From CAZLGM01 sp964623625 (lineage in GTDB: Bacteria; Desulfobacterota; Desulfobulbia; Desulfobulbales; Desulfocapsaceae): DNA of 64,000 bases. The stretch spans positions 8,521 through 72,520 of the forward strand of contig CAZUUJ010000009.1 of NCBI GenBank assembly GCA_964623625.1. The letters are read 5' to 3'. Below are positions 9,738-18,724 of the stretch, one piece after another; positions within the stretch are counted from its first letter, which is position 1; every line of letters begins with the position of its first letter. The position numbers and the translations under genes are program-made. The notes beneath the pieces were generated by a model. That model did no database searches and was not told where the DNA came from. It saw only the letters and a program-made list of their open reading frames with translations.

Positions 9738-10558
9738 TGGTGGTGCGGCGGCTCAAAGGAAAAGTAGAACGATATCTGCATTCTTTTCGTACATGGCATA
9801 TAAACAGGAAGGTGCTCAATACGGGGAAAACGCTCGATCCGCTCAACCCCTGTTTTTCTATTATTATACCAATTTACGACAGAACGGATGAACTGGTCCA
9901 GGCCATCGAGTCTGTTCTTTCTCAGACGTTTGGCAATTTTGAAATCCTGCTCATCTGTGATGGTTCTCCCACACCGACCACAGATATTGTAAAATCGTAT
10001 CTGAATCATCCTCAGATACGAGGTTTTTTTTTCAAAGACAACAGCGGTAATCCTTGCCGGGGAAGAAATAAAGGAATCGAAATGGCTCGGGGCAGGTTTG
10101 TCGCTTTTCTGGACAGTGACGATATCGCTATGCCCAAACGTCTTGAACGTTCGCTGTTCCATGTTCTCGACAAAAAGGTTGATGGGGTTGGCGGTGCCAT
10201 AGAATATCTGGTTGATAATTTTCAGTCGGATAGATTCACCAACGGGCAGATCGGCTTTACCGGTGAAAACTGCACCTATGACTTGCTGCTTAAGGGAAAT
10301 CGTCTTTCAATCTGCACTGTTGCAATAAAACGGGACTACCTGGTTCGTTTTGGTGGTTTCAGACAGGAAATGCGGTATCGTGAGGACCATGAACTATGGC
10401 TCCGACTGGCATATCACGGCTGCACATTCTATAATTCACCGGAACTATTTGCCAGATATCGGGTTCATCAAGATAATGCCGAACACGGCTATCTTGAAAA
10501 TGATGAACACTGGAAACAGATGGTGAACGAATTCTATCGGAAAGATTTCAATTGGTAG
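9737..10558 (+). CDS. Glycosyltransferase family 2
   Basis: A 273-residue GT-A glycosyltransferase. It opens its catalytic domain with FSIIIPIYDRTDELVQAIESVLSQTF (about residues 36-61), has the metal-binding FLDSDDIAMPKRLE at about residue 118, and REDHELWLRLAYHG near 215 as the acceptor-side acid region. It adds one sugar from a nucleotide donor on the cytoplasmic face. The upstream stop and ATG 9737 share one base (TGATG); a GTG at 9734 is an alternative. Lies between the WbdD-like gene and another GT2, so it presumably builds the same glycan. Donor and linkage unknown. Confidence 0.88.
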   Translation: MVVRRLKGKVERYLHSFRTWHINRKVLNTGKTLDPLNPCFSIIIPIYDRTDELVQAIESVLSQTFGNFEILLICDGSPTPTTDIVKSYLNHPQIRGFFFKDNSGNPCRGRNKGIEMARGRFVAFLDSDDIAMPKRLERSLFHVLDKKVDGVGGAIEYLVDNFQSDRFTNGQIGFTGENCTYDLLLKGNRLSICTVAIKRDYLVRFGGFRQEMRYREDHELWLRLAYHGCTFYNSPELFARYRVHQDNAEHGYLENDEHWKQMVNEFYRKDFNW

Positions 10559-12099
10559 CGGAAAATTCTCATAAAATAAACAGTATTCAGGTAAGTGTTA
10601 TCATACCTTGTTTCAACCATGGACACTATATTGATGAGGCAGTGGACTCCGTTTTATCTCAGAGCTTTAGAGACTTTGAAATTATCATTATCAACGATGG
10701 TTCAACCGATGAGTCCACCAACAAGCTTCTGAGTGATTACCGCAAAGAAAAGACAAGGGTTATACACACCTCGAATCAGGGGCTACCGGCTGCTCGAAAT
10801 AACGGAATAAAAGAGGCAAAAGGTACATATATTCTTCCCCTTGACGCCGATGATCGTATAGGAGAAACCTATCTTGAACAGGCTGTAAAAATCCTTGAAT
10901 CATCGCCACAAACAGGCATTGTCTACTGCAGGGCCAATTACTTCGGAGCAAAAAACAGCGAATGGATTCTGCCGGATTTCAGCCTCGAGGAAATGCTGAT
11001 TAACAATATCATCTTCTGTTCAGCTTTATTCCGCCGCAGCGATTGGCAACAAGTGGGGGGGTACGACCCTGCCATGGTATATGGCTGGGAGGATTATGAT
11101 TTTTGGTTATCCCTCATTGAGCTTGGCAGGAAAGTCAAACGGATACCGGAAGTTCTTTTCTACTATCGGGTCAATGACGATTCGATGCTGAGAAGCAAGG
11201 AAAAAAAACAGAAGCTCGATATCCTGGTTAAAATTTTCCACAAACATGAAAAACTGTTCAAGTCCCATATTAATGTCTTTTTTGATCATCTGATCGATCT
11301 TAAAGGCGTTTATTATCAGGCCGAATTGTTCAGTGTGGATCGCAACCTGAGAAATCAAAAGAAGATAGGCAGCCGAAAGGTCGATTTGACGACCAAGAAG
11401 GTGCGGATTGACGATGTGCAGTTTTCAAGTGGTCCGGTTCTGCTATTCTGTCCGATTAATGAAAAGGCGATCATTCATCTTGGTAACATTAGGGTATTAA
11501 AAGACAATCGTGAGATTCAGATCAATCGGATCAGTTCCAATTCGACCCTGGAACATGAAAACAACAGTTACTTTAATTCGCACCAACCGAAAATCTGGGT
11601 CTATCCCGACCTTACAGAAAATGAAAATAGTAGGTTTTCCATTGAGATCGATATCGAATATTTGATTATCGGTGATCCGGTCAGTGATCACATCATTAAA
11701 CGGTTTGAAGAAAAGCTCAAACGTGGAAGTCGAATCGATGAGAGGATAAACAGGTATATCCAGAAAAGGGCCAAGGAACAGAATCAACTGCTCTTGACTT
11801 TAAAGGGTGTTGTCCGCTGTTTAAGAGTAGCAGCAACAAAAGCAGCACTCCTGTTGACCAACAAGCAATATCGCGTAATTGCCCTGTCCGGACAATTTGA
11901 CCGAACCTATTATCTTGCCGAAAACCTTGATGTCCTCTGCGGTGAAATAGATCCTCTGGTTCACTACTGTCAAACAGGATGGCGTGAGCGGCGACGGCCG
12001 AACAGGGAGTTTGATCCCGATGAGTATCTTCATCATTTAGGGCAGTCGCTGAAAAAGGATGAGAATCCATTTTACCATTTTATTGTTTCACAAAAGTAA
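10552..12099 (+). CDS. Glycosyltransferase family 2 with C-terminal extension
   Basis: A 515-residue protein. Residues 12-220 are a GT2 domain (VSVIIPCFNHGHYIDEAVDSV, DADD metal site, WEDYDFWLSL). Residues 265-380 are beta-rich and include VLLFCPINEKAIIHLGNIRV, which resembles the LRIDP motif found elsewhere in the window. The last 80 residues carry the FDRTYYLAENLDV ... HYCQTGWRERRRPNREFDPDEYL repeat common at the ends of polysaccharide glycosyltransferases. No ATG lies before the catalytic core, so TTG 10552 is taken as start; GGAAAG seven bases upstream supports it. It overlaps the preceding gene by 7 bases. Donor sugar unknown. Confidence 0.87.
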   Translation: MVAENSHKINSIQVSVIIPCFNHGHYIDEAVDSVLSQSFRDFEIIIINDGSTDESTNKLLSDYRKEKTRVIHTSNQGLPAARNNGIKEAKGTYILPLDADDRIGETYLEQAVKILESSPQTGIVYCRANYFGAKNSEWILPDFSLEEMLINNIIFCSALFRRSDWQQVGGYDPAMVYGWEDYDFWLSLIELGRKVKRIPEVLFYYRVNDDSMLRSKEKKQKLDILVKIFHKHEKLFKSHINVFFDHLIDLKGVYYQAELFSVDRNLRNQKKIGSRKVDLTTKKVRIDDVQFSSGPVLLFCPINEKAIIHLGNIRVLKDNREIQINRISSNSTLEHENNSYFNSHQPKIWVYPDLTENENSRFSIEIDIEYLIIGDPVSDHIIKRFEEKLKRGSRIDERINRYIQKRAKEQNQLLLTLKGVVRCLRVAATKAALLLTNKQYRVIALSGQFDRTYYLAENLDVLCGEIDPLVHYCQTGWRERRRPNREFDPDEYLHHLGQSLKKDENPFYHFIVSQK

Positions 12100-12143
12100 T
12101 AAAAAGAATTTGTTGAATACCAATTTGTACGTTGCTCCCCCAT

Positions 12144-13043
12144 ATGAAACGGACTGCCATTATCATATTGAACTGGAACGGATCCGATGAGACAATTCGC
12201 TGCGTCAATTCGCTTCACCCGGATATACTCAATGATTCGACCGTCTATGTGATTGACAACAACTCAACGCCTGAGCAGAAAAACACATTGATTGACGGTT
12301 GTCAGGATGTTGAGATCGTCATGAATCGTAATAATTACGGGTATGCAGGCGGTAATAACATCGGTATTCGAAAGGCGCTTCACTCCGGACATGAGTTTGT
12401 TCTGCTGTTGAATAATGATGCCGGGATCCGACGTGAAGACTATTTTCTGTTGCGCAAAGATATGGATGATTTTCCTGAACTGCAAATAATCGGTCCGGTG
12501 CTGTATGACTCGCAAACAGGGGCAATCCTCAACTGCGGTGGAAAAGATATCGGTTTCTTCTATATCTCTCATCATAAAACGATTGTAAATCCCGAAGATA
12601 TCTATGCTGTTGATTATGTTTCAGGAACAATCTGTCTGATCCGTTGTTCCCTTTTTGAACATGTAGGTCTGTTGGACGAGAATTATTTCTTCAGTGGAGA
12701 AATTGCCGATTTCTGCAAAAGGACGGCTAGGACCCGCTTACCGTCAGGTGCAAGCTGCCGGGTTGCAGTGGATCCAAAAGCATCAGGAACCCATAACCTG
12801 GCACCGTCACACCATAATCGCGGAAATATTTATACCTATTATACGGTGAGAAACAGATTTCTGTATATACGCAAGCATCTCCGTCCCCACATGTTGAAAC
12901 TTTTCTGGTTTTGGGGCAAAAAGCATCTTGGCCATGCCCGTAACTGCATCAGAGAAAAAAAATATACAGAGCTGAAAATGGTGATAAAAGGACTCGTTCA
13001 TGGTCTTGTAGGACGATATGGTCCTCATAAAAAACTGTCATAG
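12144..13043 (+). CDS. Glycosyltransferase family 2 (rhamnosyltransferase-like)
   Basis: A 299-residue GT2 enzyme of the AIIILNWNG...D type: AIIILNWNGSDETIRCV at residue 4, NYGYAGGNNIGI, the LLLNNDAG metal site near 95, and VSGTICLIRCSLFEHVGLLDENYFFSGE near 160. The region after GEIADFCKR looks untidy but reads in frame into AVDPKASGTH, so no frameshift is proposed. The C-terminus is basic with an amphipathic helix, fitting peripheral membrane attachment. A TTG at 12132 is also possible, but ATG 12144 starts the normal domain. Donor sugar not determinable. Confidence 0.85.
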   Translation: MKRTAIIILNWNGSDETIRCVNSLHPDILNDSTVYVIDNNSTPEQKNTLIDGCQDVEIVMNRNNYGYAGGNNIGIRKALHSGHEFVLLLNNDAGIRREDYFLLRKDMDDFPELQIIGPVLYDSQTGAILNCGGKDIGFFYISHHKTIVNPEDIYAVDYVSGTICLIRCSLFEHVGLLDENYFFSGEIADFCKRTARTRLPSGASCRVAVDPKASGTHNLAPSHHNRGNIYTYYTVRNRFLYIRKHLRPHMLKLFWFWGKKHLGHARNCIREKKYTELKMVIKGLVHGLVGRYGPHKKLS

Positions 13044-13058
13044 TCACCGGTGGTCGTT

Positions 13059-15281
13059 ATGGATACACATCTTGTCCAAGACATCCTTGAAAACTGCAAT
13101 GATCTTTCCGTTGATTCCCCTGAACTTATTGACTCATGGATTGACCAGCAGACCGAATTACAGCTCAATTCTGAACGCGCTAATTTTTTGCGTGGTCTGG
13201 ACCTGAAACCGGAATCAACCGTTTTGCAGGTTGGCTGCTCGGGTGGAATCATCTGTCGATATCTTGTAGAGCAGGGACATAGTGTGGTTGCTGTTGATCA
13301 TGATCCTGATCAACTCAGGACGGCCAAACTTCGATGCAGAGATATACAAGATGCTGACTTCTACCTGATAAAAAATGATATTCAACCGATTCTGCAGCAA
13401 AATTATGATTATATTCTGATCAATAAAGCGCTGGATATCCAATCGGAGACAGACAATTCCATCCCGACAAACGGTGTTCAATCGGTCCGATTGTATATTC
13501 AACAGCTTAATCTGTTAAAAAAAACGCTAAATCCGGGTGGCTGTTTTATTATTCCCGCTGCCAACCGGCTCGGGTTAAAGTATTGGCTCGGAGCGACGGA
13601 GGAATCCACCGGTAAGCGCTATTTCGGTCTACAGGATTTTGGTTCAACCCGTTCAGCGGTTCAGCCGTACAGCCACCGAGAGTGGAAACAGATTTGTAAT
13701 GGGGCTGGAATGACCCAATTTCGGTTTCTTTATCCCTATCCTGATCATCTCATTTCTGAGGTCATTCTATCAGAAGGTTTCATAGACCATGATCCGACAA
13801 GCCATTCCCTCCTCTACCGTATCAGGTCAAGAGACTATCTGGATGCCGGCTGGCTGCCTGACCATGACGAATTCCTCTATTGGAAATCTCTGCATAAGGG
13901 GGGATATCTTGCCGATTTAAGTAATTCCTTTTTGTTGATTTGTGGCAATGATCCTCAATCAATTGATGATATTTTCCCCTATGATTTTATAAAACTGTCA
14001 AAGAGCAAACAGCAGAAGCGATACCAGACGATAACCTGTAAAAAATCCGGGGAGGGGACCATTACTAAGAAAATGGTATCGGCCCGGAACGGGGTATCCC
14101 CAGTTACTTCCGAGTTGTCCCATACTCCGGAAAGCAGCGAGTATATTCAGGGGACACTGCTGGCCTCGCTTTGGATCGATTCATTTATCCACGGTCAGCA
14201 GTATGACGATTTCATCTCATTACTTACGATCTATTATCAGCATCTACAAAAGCAGCTTGAAGAGTCGGATTATCCTGGCCGGTTTGTCGATCTGCTGCCG
14301 TTCAATATCATTGTTGATGGCAACGGTAATTATTTCGCTTTTGATCAGGAATGGCAGTCAGGTGAGGAATTGAGCAGTGAGTTTATCCTGTTTCGTGCCC
14401 TATTGTGGTTCAGCTTTGCCCATGACACTGTAATCGCTAAAAAAATGTCACAAGAAAAGGTGACCAATATAGCCGATTTTATCGCCTTTTTTTTCAAACG
14501 TCTTTCCATATCCATCTCCCCGGAAATATTGGACAGTGAATATCCGGAACTGGAGGCCGGAATTCAACAGATAATCAGTAATAGCCAGGGAATCGTGCAG
14601 GTTAAAAAAGCGCTCTATCAACCCTTCCAACATTGTGTGACAACCCGTCACTCAACGCTTTTTGATACGCAACTCTTCTGGGTAACACTAAAGGAACCGT
14701 TGTCTTTAACAAACAGTCTTAAGTTGAAAGGGCAGGTCGGCCCAAAAAGACAGACACTGTTTTTTATTTTACCGCCACATGTATCGTCATTGACAACAAT
14801 CCGCTTTGATGCGGCAGATAAACCCGGATTTTTCCATCTTCACCGAATGTCTCTCAAACAGATAACCGGAGAATCAACCGAGCCGGTCACTATCTGGGAA
14901 AAGGTGGGAGCAGAAGAGATCAGCAGAAGCGTGGTGCTCGATAGTGTTCATTACTGTTCAGGTGTAATGGGTGATGTCTTTCTGGCAACCGGTGAAACAC
15001 CTCAGATCATTGTGGAATTTCCAAAAGAAATGACCGAAAAGACCAGGGAAGGTTGTCTTGCATTTGAAGTGGAAATAGACTGGCCCCAATCAACCGATTA
15101 CCTGACAGTTGTAGAGGAAATTAATAAACAGAGTAGGGAATTGATTCATCTGAATGCAGAGAACATTGCGTATGAAAACCATATAATCAACTTGGAAAAA
15201 CATATTGCCACTCTAGAGTATAAACTGGACTTGGTTCGAAAATCCGGGCTGGGCAAGTTGTTTAAGTCATTCCGTGTTTAG
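13059..15281 (+). CDS. WbdD-like methyltransferase/kinase-like protein with beta domain and coiled coil (second copy)
   Basis: About 740 residues, a diverged paralogue of the 7854-9737 protein. The methyltransferase motif I is VLQVGCSGGIICRY with AVDHDPDQLRTAKLRCRD after it. The kinase-like site is D411-x4-N416 with D429 in FAFDQEW, the same 5 and 13 residue spacing as the first copy. A beta-rich insert (about 530-690) includes TTIRFDAADKPGFFHLHRM, matching the LRIDP motif seen in membrane transferases of this window. The last 50 residues form a coiled coil (VEEINKQSRELIHLNAEN) ending KLFKSFRV. Probably a second chain-modifying or capping enzyme. GTG 13050 is an alternative start. Confidence 0.72.
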   Translation: MDTHLVQDILENCNDLSVDSPELIDSWIDQQTELQLNSERANFLRGLDLKPESTVLQVGCSGGIICRYLVEQGHSVVAVDHDPDQLRTAKLRCRDIQDADFYLIKNDIQPILQQNYDYILINKALDIQSETDNSIPTNGVQSVRLYIQQLNLLKKTLNPGGCFIIPAANRLGLKYWLGATEESTGKRYFGLQDFGSTRSAVQPYSHREWKQICNGAGMTQFRFLYPYPDHLISEVILSEGFIDHDPTSHSLLYRIRSRDYLDAGWLPDHDEFLYWKSLHKGGYLADLSNSFLLICGNDPQSIDDIFPYDFIKLSKSKQQKRYQTITCKKSGEGTITKKMVSARNGVSPVTSELSHTPESSEYIQGTLLASLWIDSFIHGQQYDDFISLLTIYYQHLQKQLEESDYPGRFVDLLPFNIIVDGNGNYFAFDQEWQSGEELSSEFILFRALLWFSFAHDTVIAKKMSQEKVTNIADFIAFFFKRLSISISPEILDSEYPELEAGIQQIISNSQGIVQVKKALYQPFQHCVTTRHSTLFDTQLFWVTLKEPLSLTNSLKLKGQVGPKRQTLFFILPPHVSSLTTIRFDAADKPGFFHLHRMSLKQITGESTEPVTIWEKVGAEEISRSVVLDSVHYCSGVMGDVFLATGETPQIIVEFPKEMTEKTREGCLAFEVEIDWPQSTDYLTVVEEINKQSRELIHLNAENIAYENHIINLEKHIATLEYKLDLVRKSGLGKLFKSFRV

Positions 15282-15417
15282 GCGGTTTTTACAGCCAGCG
15301 GTCAGGAGCATTAATTCACCTTGTGAAAATAGATAAATTTCTTTATGATGTCTACCTTTTATCATTTGTCCGGATTTCCCGGAAAAAATAGAATAACAGG
15401 CAGGATAGTTTAATTAG

Positions 15418-16296
15418 ATGATTTCCGTTATCATTCCGGCATACAACCATGAACGGTTTATCGGAGCGGCCATCGACTCCGTGCTTATGCAGACCCTTGA
15501 TGATCTGGAATTAATTATTATCGATGACGGATCGACCGACTCGACAGCCGAAGTAATCAAGTCATATGATGATTCCCGCCTAACATATTACTATCAGGAG
15601 AACCAGGACGCTTACAATACCATCAACAGAGGTTTGGGGATGGCAAAGGGTGAGTATGTCGCCATACTGAATTCCGATGATGTTTACACCTCCAAAAGAC
15701 TGGAACGCTTAGTCGAGGTTCAAAAAGAAAGTGACGCCCAGTGTCTGTTCGCCGATGTTATTCCGATATCCGACAGTGGAAAGATTTTTGATGATCCCGA
15801 TTTTGGATGGAATGTCTGGCATCGCAACAATCGGGAACATTACAAAAAATGTGGAGACCTGTATAACGGTTTCCTTCATGGCAATTTCATGGTGACAACC
15901 TCCAATTTGTTTATGACAAAGGAGGCGGTGGAGAAAGTCGGTACCTTTTGTTCACTGAGATATCTACATGATTACGATTTTATTTTCAGAATGATGATCG
16001 CCTATCCTGATAAGGTTCGCTATCTTGACGATGAAAAACTGCTCTACTACAGAATCCACAGTGGCAATACCTTGGGAGAAGCTGCAATTATCGGCAGGGA
16101 GCAGGATAAGGAATTAATAAAGAAATATATGCTGGCAATCCTTCCGGAAGAGGCCAGGCAGTATGCCCGGACAGGTGCTGAGAGACTGGTTGTATTGGAG
16201 CAGGAACTGTTTTCCGTACGTCAGCAGCTCGCACGGCAGGAGCAAAAAGGATTGCGTTCATTGGCTGGTAGAATTAAGCGTAAATTAATCAAGTAA
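15418..16296 (+). CDS. Glycosyltransferase family 2
   Basis: A 292-residue GT2 protein starting directly with MISVIIPAYNHERFIGAA, metal site LNSDDVYTSKRLE (about residues 80-92), and LHDYDFIFRMM near 187 as the acid-rich acceptor region. The C-terminal 50 residues are a charged helix (VVLEQELFSVRQQLARQEQ) ending in a basic tail, likely for membrane contact. It follows a 136-base gap after the second WbdD-like gene and is separated from the next gene by 16 bases. Donor and acceptor unknown. Confidence 0.88.
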   Translation: MISVIIPAYNHERFIGAAIDSVLMQTLDDLELIIIDDGSTDSTAEVIKSYDDSRLTYYYQENQDAYNTINRGLGMAKGEYVAILNSDDVYTSKRLERLVEVQKESDAQCLFADVIPISDSGKIFDDPDFGWNVWHRNNREHYKKCGDLYNGFLHGNFMVTTSNLFMTKEAVEKVGTFCSLRYLHDYDFIFRMMIAYPDKVRYLDDEKLLYYRIHSGNTLGEAAIIGREQDKELIKKYMLAILPEEARQYARTGAERLVVLEQELFSVRQQLARQEQKGLRSLAGRIKRKLIK

Positions 16297-16312
16297 AAGG
16301 AACAGCAAACAA

Positions 16313-18706
16313 ATGAGAAATATATCAGTGGGTCTGTTACTGGTCGCTCTGGCGACTTTAATGCTCGAGTTGACCTTGATACGGGTCTTTGATGTGATCT
16401 GGTATTCAAACATGTCGTACATGGTTATCACGCTGGCCATGTTCTGCTTTGGTCTGGCTGGCGTCTATGTATCTCTCAAGCCGAAGCTGACACAAATTGA
16501 TCCGCGTAAATTCCTCTCCATTCTGTCGCTTATCTTTGGGTTGTGCGCTCTTATCATTCTACCCGCTTTCAACATATTGCCCTTCAATTTCGATCTGCTG
16601 TACAAAGAGCCTGTGCGTGGTCTATTTCAATTTGTAGTGATGTACTTTTTTCTGGCCCTGCCGTTCTTCTTTTCAGGCTTGGTTTTTACCATCCTCTTTT
16701 CCCGCTATTCAAAAAGAATTCAGGCGCTTTATTTCTGGGATCTTGTCGGTGCCGCGCTTGGCTGTGTCGGTCTGATTCCTTTTTTACCTCAAATTGGTCC
16801 CGGCGGTATCCTGTTTCTGGTCTGCGGAATTTGTTTGCTTGCCTCCGCTATATTTACGGAAAATAAAACCTGGATGAAGGTGATGGTTGTTGCAGCTGTT
16901 GTCATCAGTTCCATACCATTTTTCAAGGATGACTATTTTGAGTTTAAGGATCATATTCAAAAACGGGGTGTCATGGCGGCCAAAGCCGAAGGCAGCCTTG
17001 AGAGAAGCTATTGGGATCCGGTGTCAAAAATTGATGTAATCGATCAGGAGCGGCGTAAAAGAAAACATGTTGCCTACGATGGTGGAACCCAGTCCAGCTT
17101 TATCTTTCCCTTTGACGGAGATTACAACAAGCTTCGTGACCAGATTCCCAAAAAGACAACAAAACATTTTGGTGGCGAGAATGTGCTTCTTTCCCATTAC
17201 ATCAAAAGAGATACGGATCAGAAAGTTCTTATCATAGGTGCTGCAGCCGGTCAGGAAACCAAGGCGGCTGTCATGTACGGCGCCGCTCATGTTGATTCTG
17301 TGGAACTGGTCGGTTATGTCGTTAAGCTGGGAAAGGAAACCTATGCCGATTTTAACGGCCAGATTTTCAACCACCCCAATGTAAATGCCATGACTGGAGA
17401 GGGCCGAAGTTTTCTCCGTTCATCCAACGACAAGTACGATATCATCCAGATGTACTCCAACCATACCAGTTCATCCATTGCTGCCGGAACCGGTGCCATG
17501 GCTACCACCTATCTACAGACCAAAGAGGCCTATCTGGAATATTTTTCACACTTAAAGGACAACGGCATTCTCCATATCAATCATCATATTTACCCGAGAA
17601 TGATCACAACTGCGGCATTGGCCTGGAAGGAGATGGGCAGAGACGATTTCCGAAAGCATGTTATTGTCTTTCAGGCAAAGGGGAGGGTCAGGGATACCTT
17701 GCCGACGCTGCTGATAAAAATGGATGGCTGGACCAAGGAAGAAGTTGATAAAATACGGAACTTCTTTACCGGACATACCGGTATTGTTGAAGATCCATAT
17801 GATTCCGAGAACTCTTTTCTCTCCGATGAATTCTATTCCGGAACAATGTCCAAAAAAACCCTCGATCAGTGTGAGTACTACGTACATGGTTCAACGGACG
17901 ACAGGCCGTATTTTAATTTCATCCGTAAGAAGATGAATAAGAAATTCTCGGCTAATCCTGGAAATTACATGACCTATTCTACTGCGGCCATCCTGAATAT
18001 CAGATTGAAGAGGTCGTTTTTTCCAAAAGATACGATTCATCTCTTTGTAACAAGCGGCGCTTCGCTGATTTTCGCGCTTGTCTTTGTATTCGTACCTCTC
18101 TTCTTTTCAAAGACCGGCAGGGAGAAATGGAACAATAAGAAGCGTTCACTGGTGTATTTTTCCTGTCTTGGCTCCGGATTCATTATTTTTCAACTTGTGT
18201 TCATCCAGGTTTTCATGAAACTTATCGGCTATCCGCTATATACCTACTCAAGTGTGGTTTTCGCTATGCTGTTGGCAGCGGGAACAGGGAGTTTTATGTC
18301 CGGGAAAATGAATATAACACCGGAAAACAGGTGGTCGATTCCGTTTATCGGTATTCTGGTAACCGGAATCATTCTCATCGTATCCCACCAGCTGATTTTC
18401 GGTTATTTCCTCCAGTCTTCCCAAATGGTGCGTGTTCTTGTTTCCATGCTCATGATATTCCCTCTTGGTTTCTTTCTTGGCATGCCGTTTCCACTTGGTA
18501 TTCTGGCTATTTCCAGGGAACCGTCAGGAGCTATTGCCTGGGCCTGGGCGATGAATGGACTGTTTACCGTTGTCGGCGGAATCATGTCGGTTCTGCTATC
18601 CATCTTTTTTGGTTTCAAGGTGACAATGGTCGTAGCGCTTTGTATTTACATACTTGCACTATTTACGTATCGTGCCATGAGGGAAGAGGTTATAGGAGCA
18701 GCATAA
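16313..18706 (+). CDS. Membrane-embedded spermidine-synthase-like protein
   Basis: A 797-residue protein in three parts: about seven N-terminal transmembrane helices (MRNISVGLLLVALATLMLEL to about residue 205), a soluble aminopropyltransferase/methyltransferase-like domain (KVLIIGAAAGQETKAAVMYGA near 303, then DIIQMYSNHTSS near 378), and about six C-terminal helices (from 575). The soluble core resembles spermidine synthase, but membrane versions like this rarely have a proven polyamine role. Its position inside a polysaccharide operon, 16 bases after a glycosyltransferase and 18 before a HAD protein, suggests decoration of a lipid-linked or exported glycan. That is inference. Confidence 0.75.
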   Translation: MRNISVGLLLVALATLMLELTLIRVFDVIWYSNMSYMVITLAMFCFGLAGVYVSLKPKLTQIDPRKFLSILSLIFGLCALIILPAFNILPFNFDLLYKEPVRGLFQFVVMYFFLALPFFFSGLVFTILFSRYSKRIQALYFWDLVGAALGCVGLIPFLPQIGPGGILFLVCGICLLASAIFTENKTWMKVMVVAAVVISSIPFFKDDYFEFKDHIQKRGVMAAKAEGSLERSYWDPVSKIDVIDQERRKRKHVAYDGGTQSSFIFPFDGDYNKLRDQIPKKTTKHFGGENVLLSHYIKRDTDQKVLIIGAAAGQETKAAVMYGAAHVDSVELVGYVVKLGKETYADFNGQIFNHPNVNAMTGEGRSFLRSSNDKYDIIQMYSNHTSSSIAAGTGAMATTYLQTKEAYLEYFSHLKDNGILHINHHIYPRMITTAALAWKEMGRDDFRKHVIVFQAKGRVRDTLPTLLIKMDGWTKEEVDKIRNFFTGHTGIVEDPYDSENSFLSDEFYSGTMSKKTLDQCEYYVHGSTDDRPYFNFIRKKMNKKFSANPGNYMTYSTAAILNIRLKRSFFPKDTIHLFVTSGASLIFALVFVFVPLFFSKTGREKWNNKKRSLVYFSCLGSGFIIFQLVFIQVFMKLIGYPLYTYSSVVFAMLLAAGTGSFMSGKMNITPENRWSIPFIGILVTGIILIVSHQLIFGYFLQSSQMVRVLVSMLMIFPLGFFLGMPFPLGILAISREPSGAIAWAWAMNGLFTVVGGIMSVLLSIFFGFKVTMVVALCIYILALFTYRAMREEVIGAA

Positions 18707-18724
18707 CAAGTTGGAATTTATGTC

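Noticed and set aside
12700..12790. Possible frameshift in the GT2 gene after the GEIADFCKR motif
   Set aside because: The segment is unusual, but the original frame continues into AVDPKASGTH and conserved downstream sequence; the alternative frames hit a stop or make no family sense.
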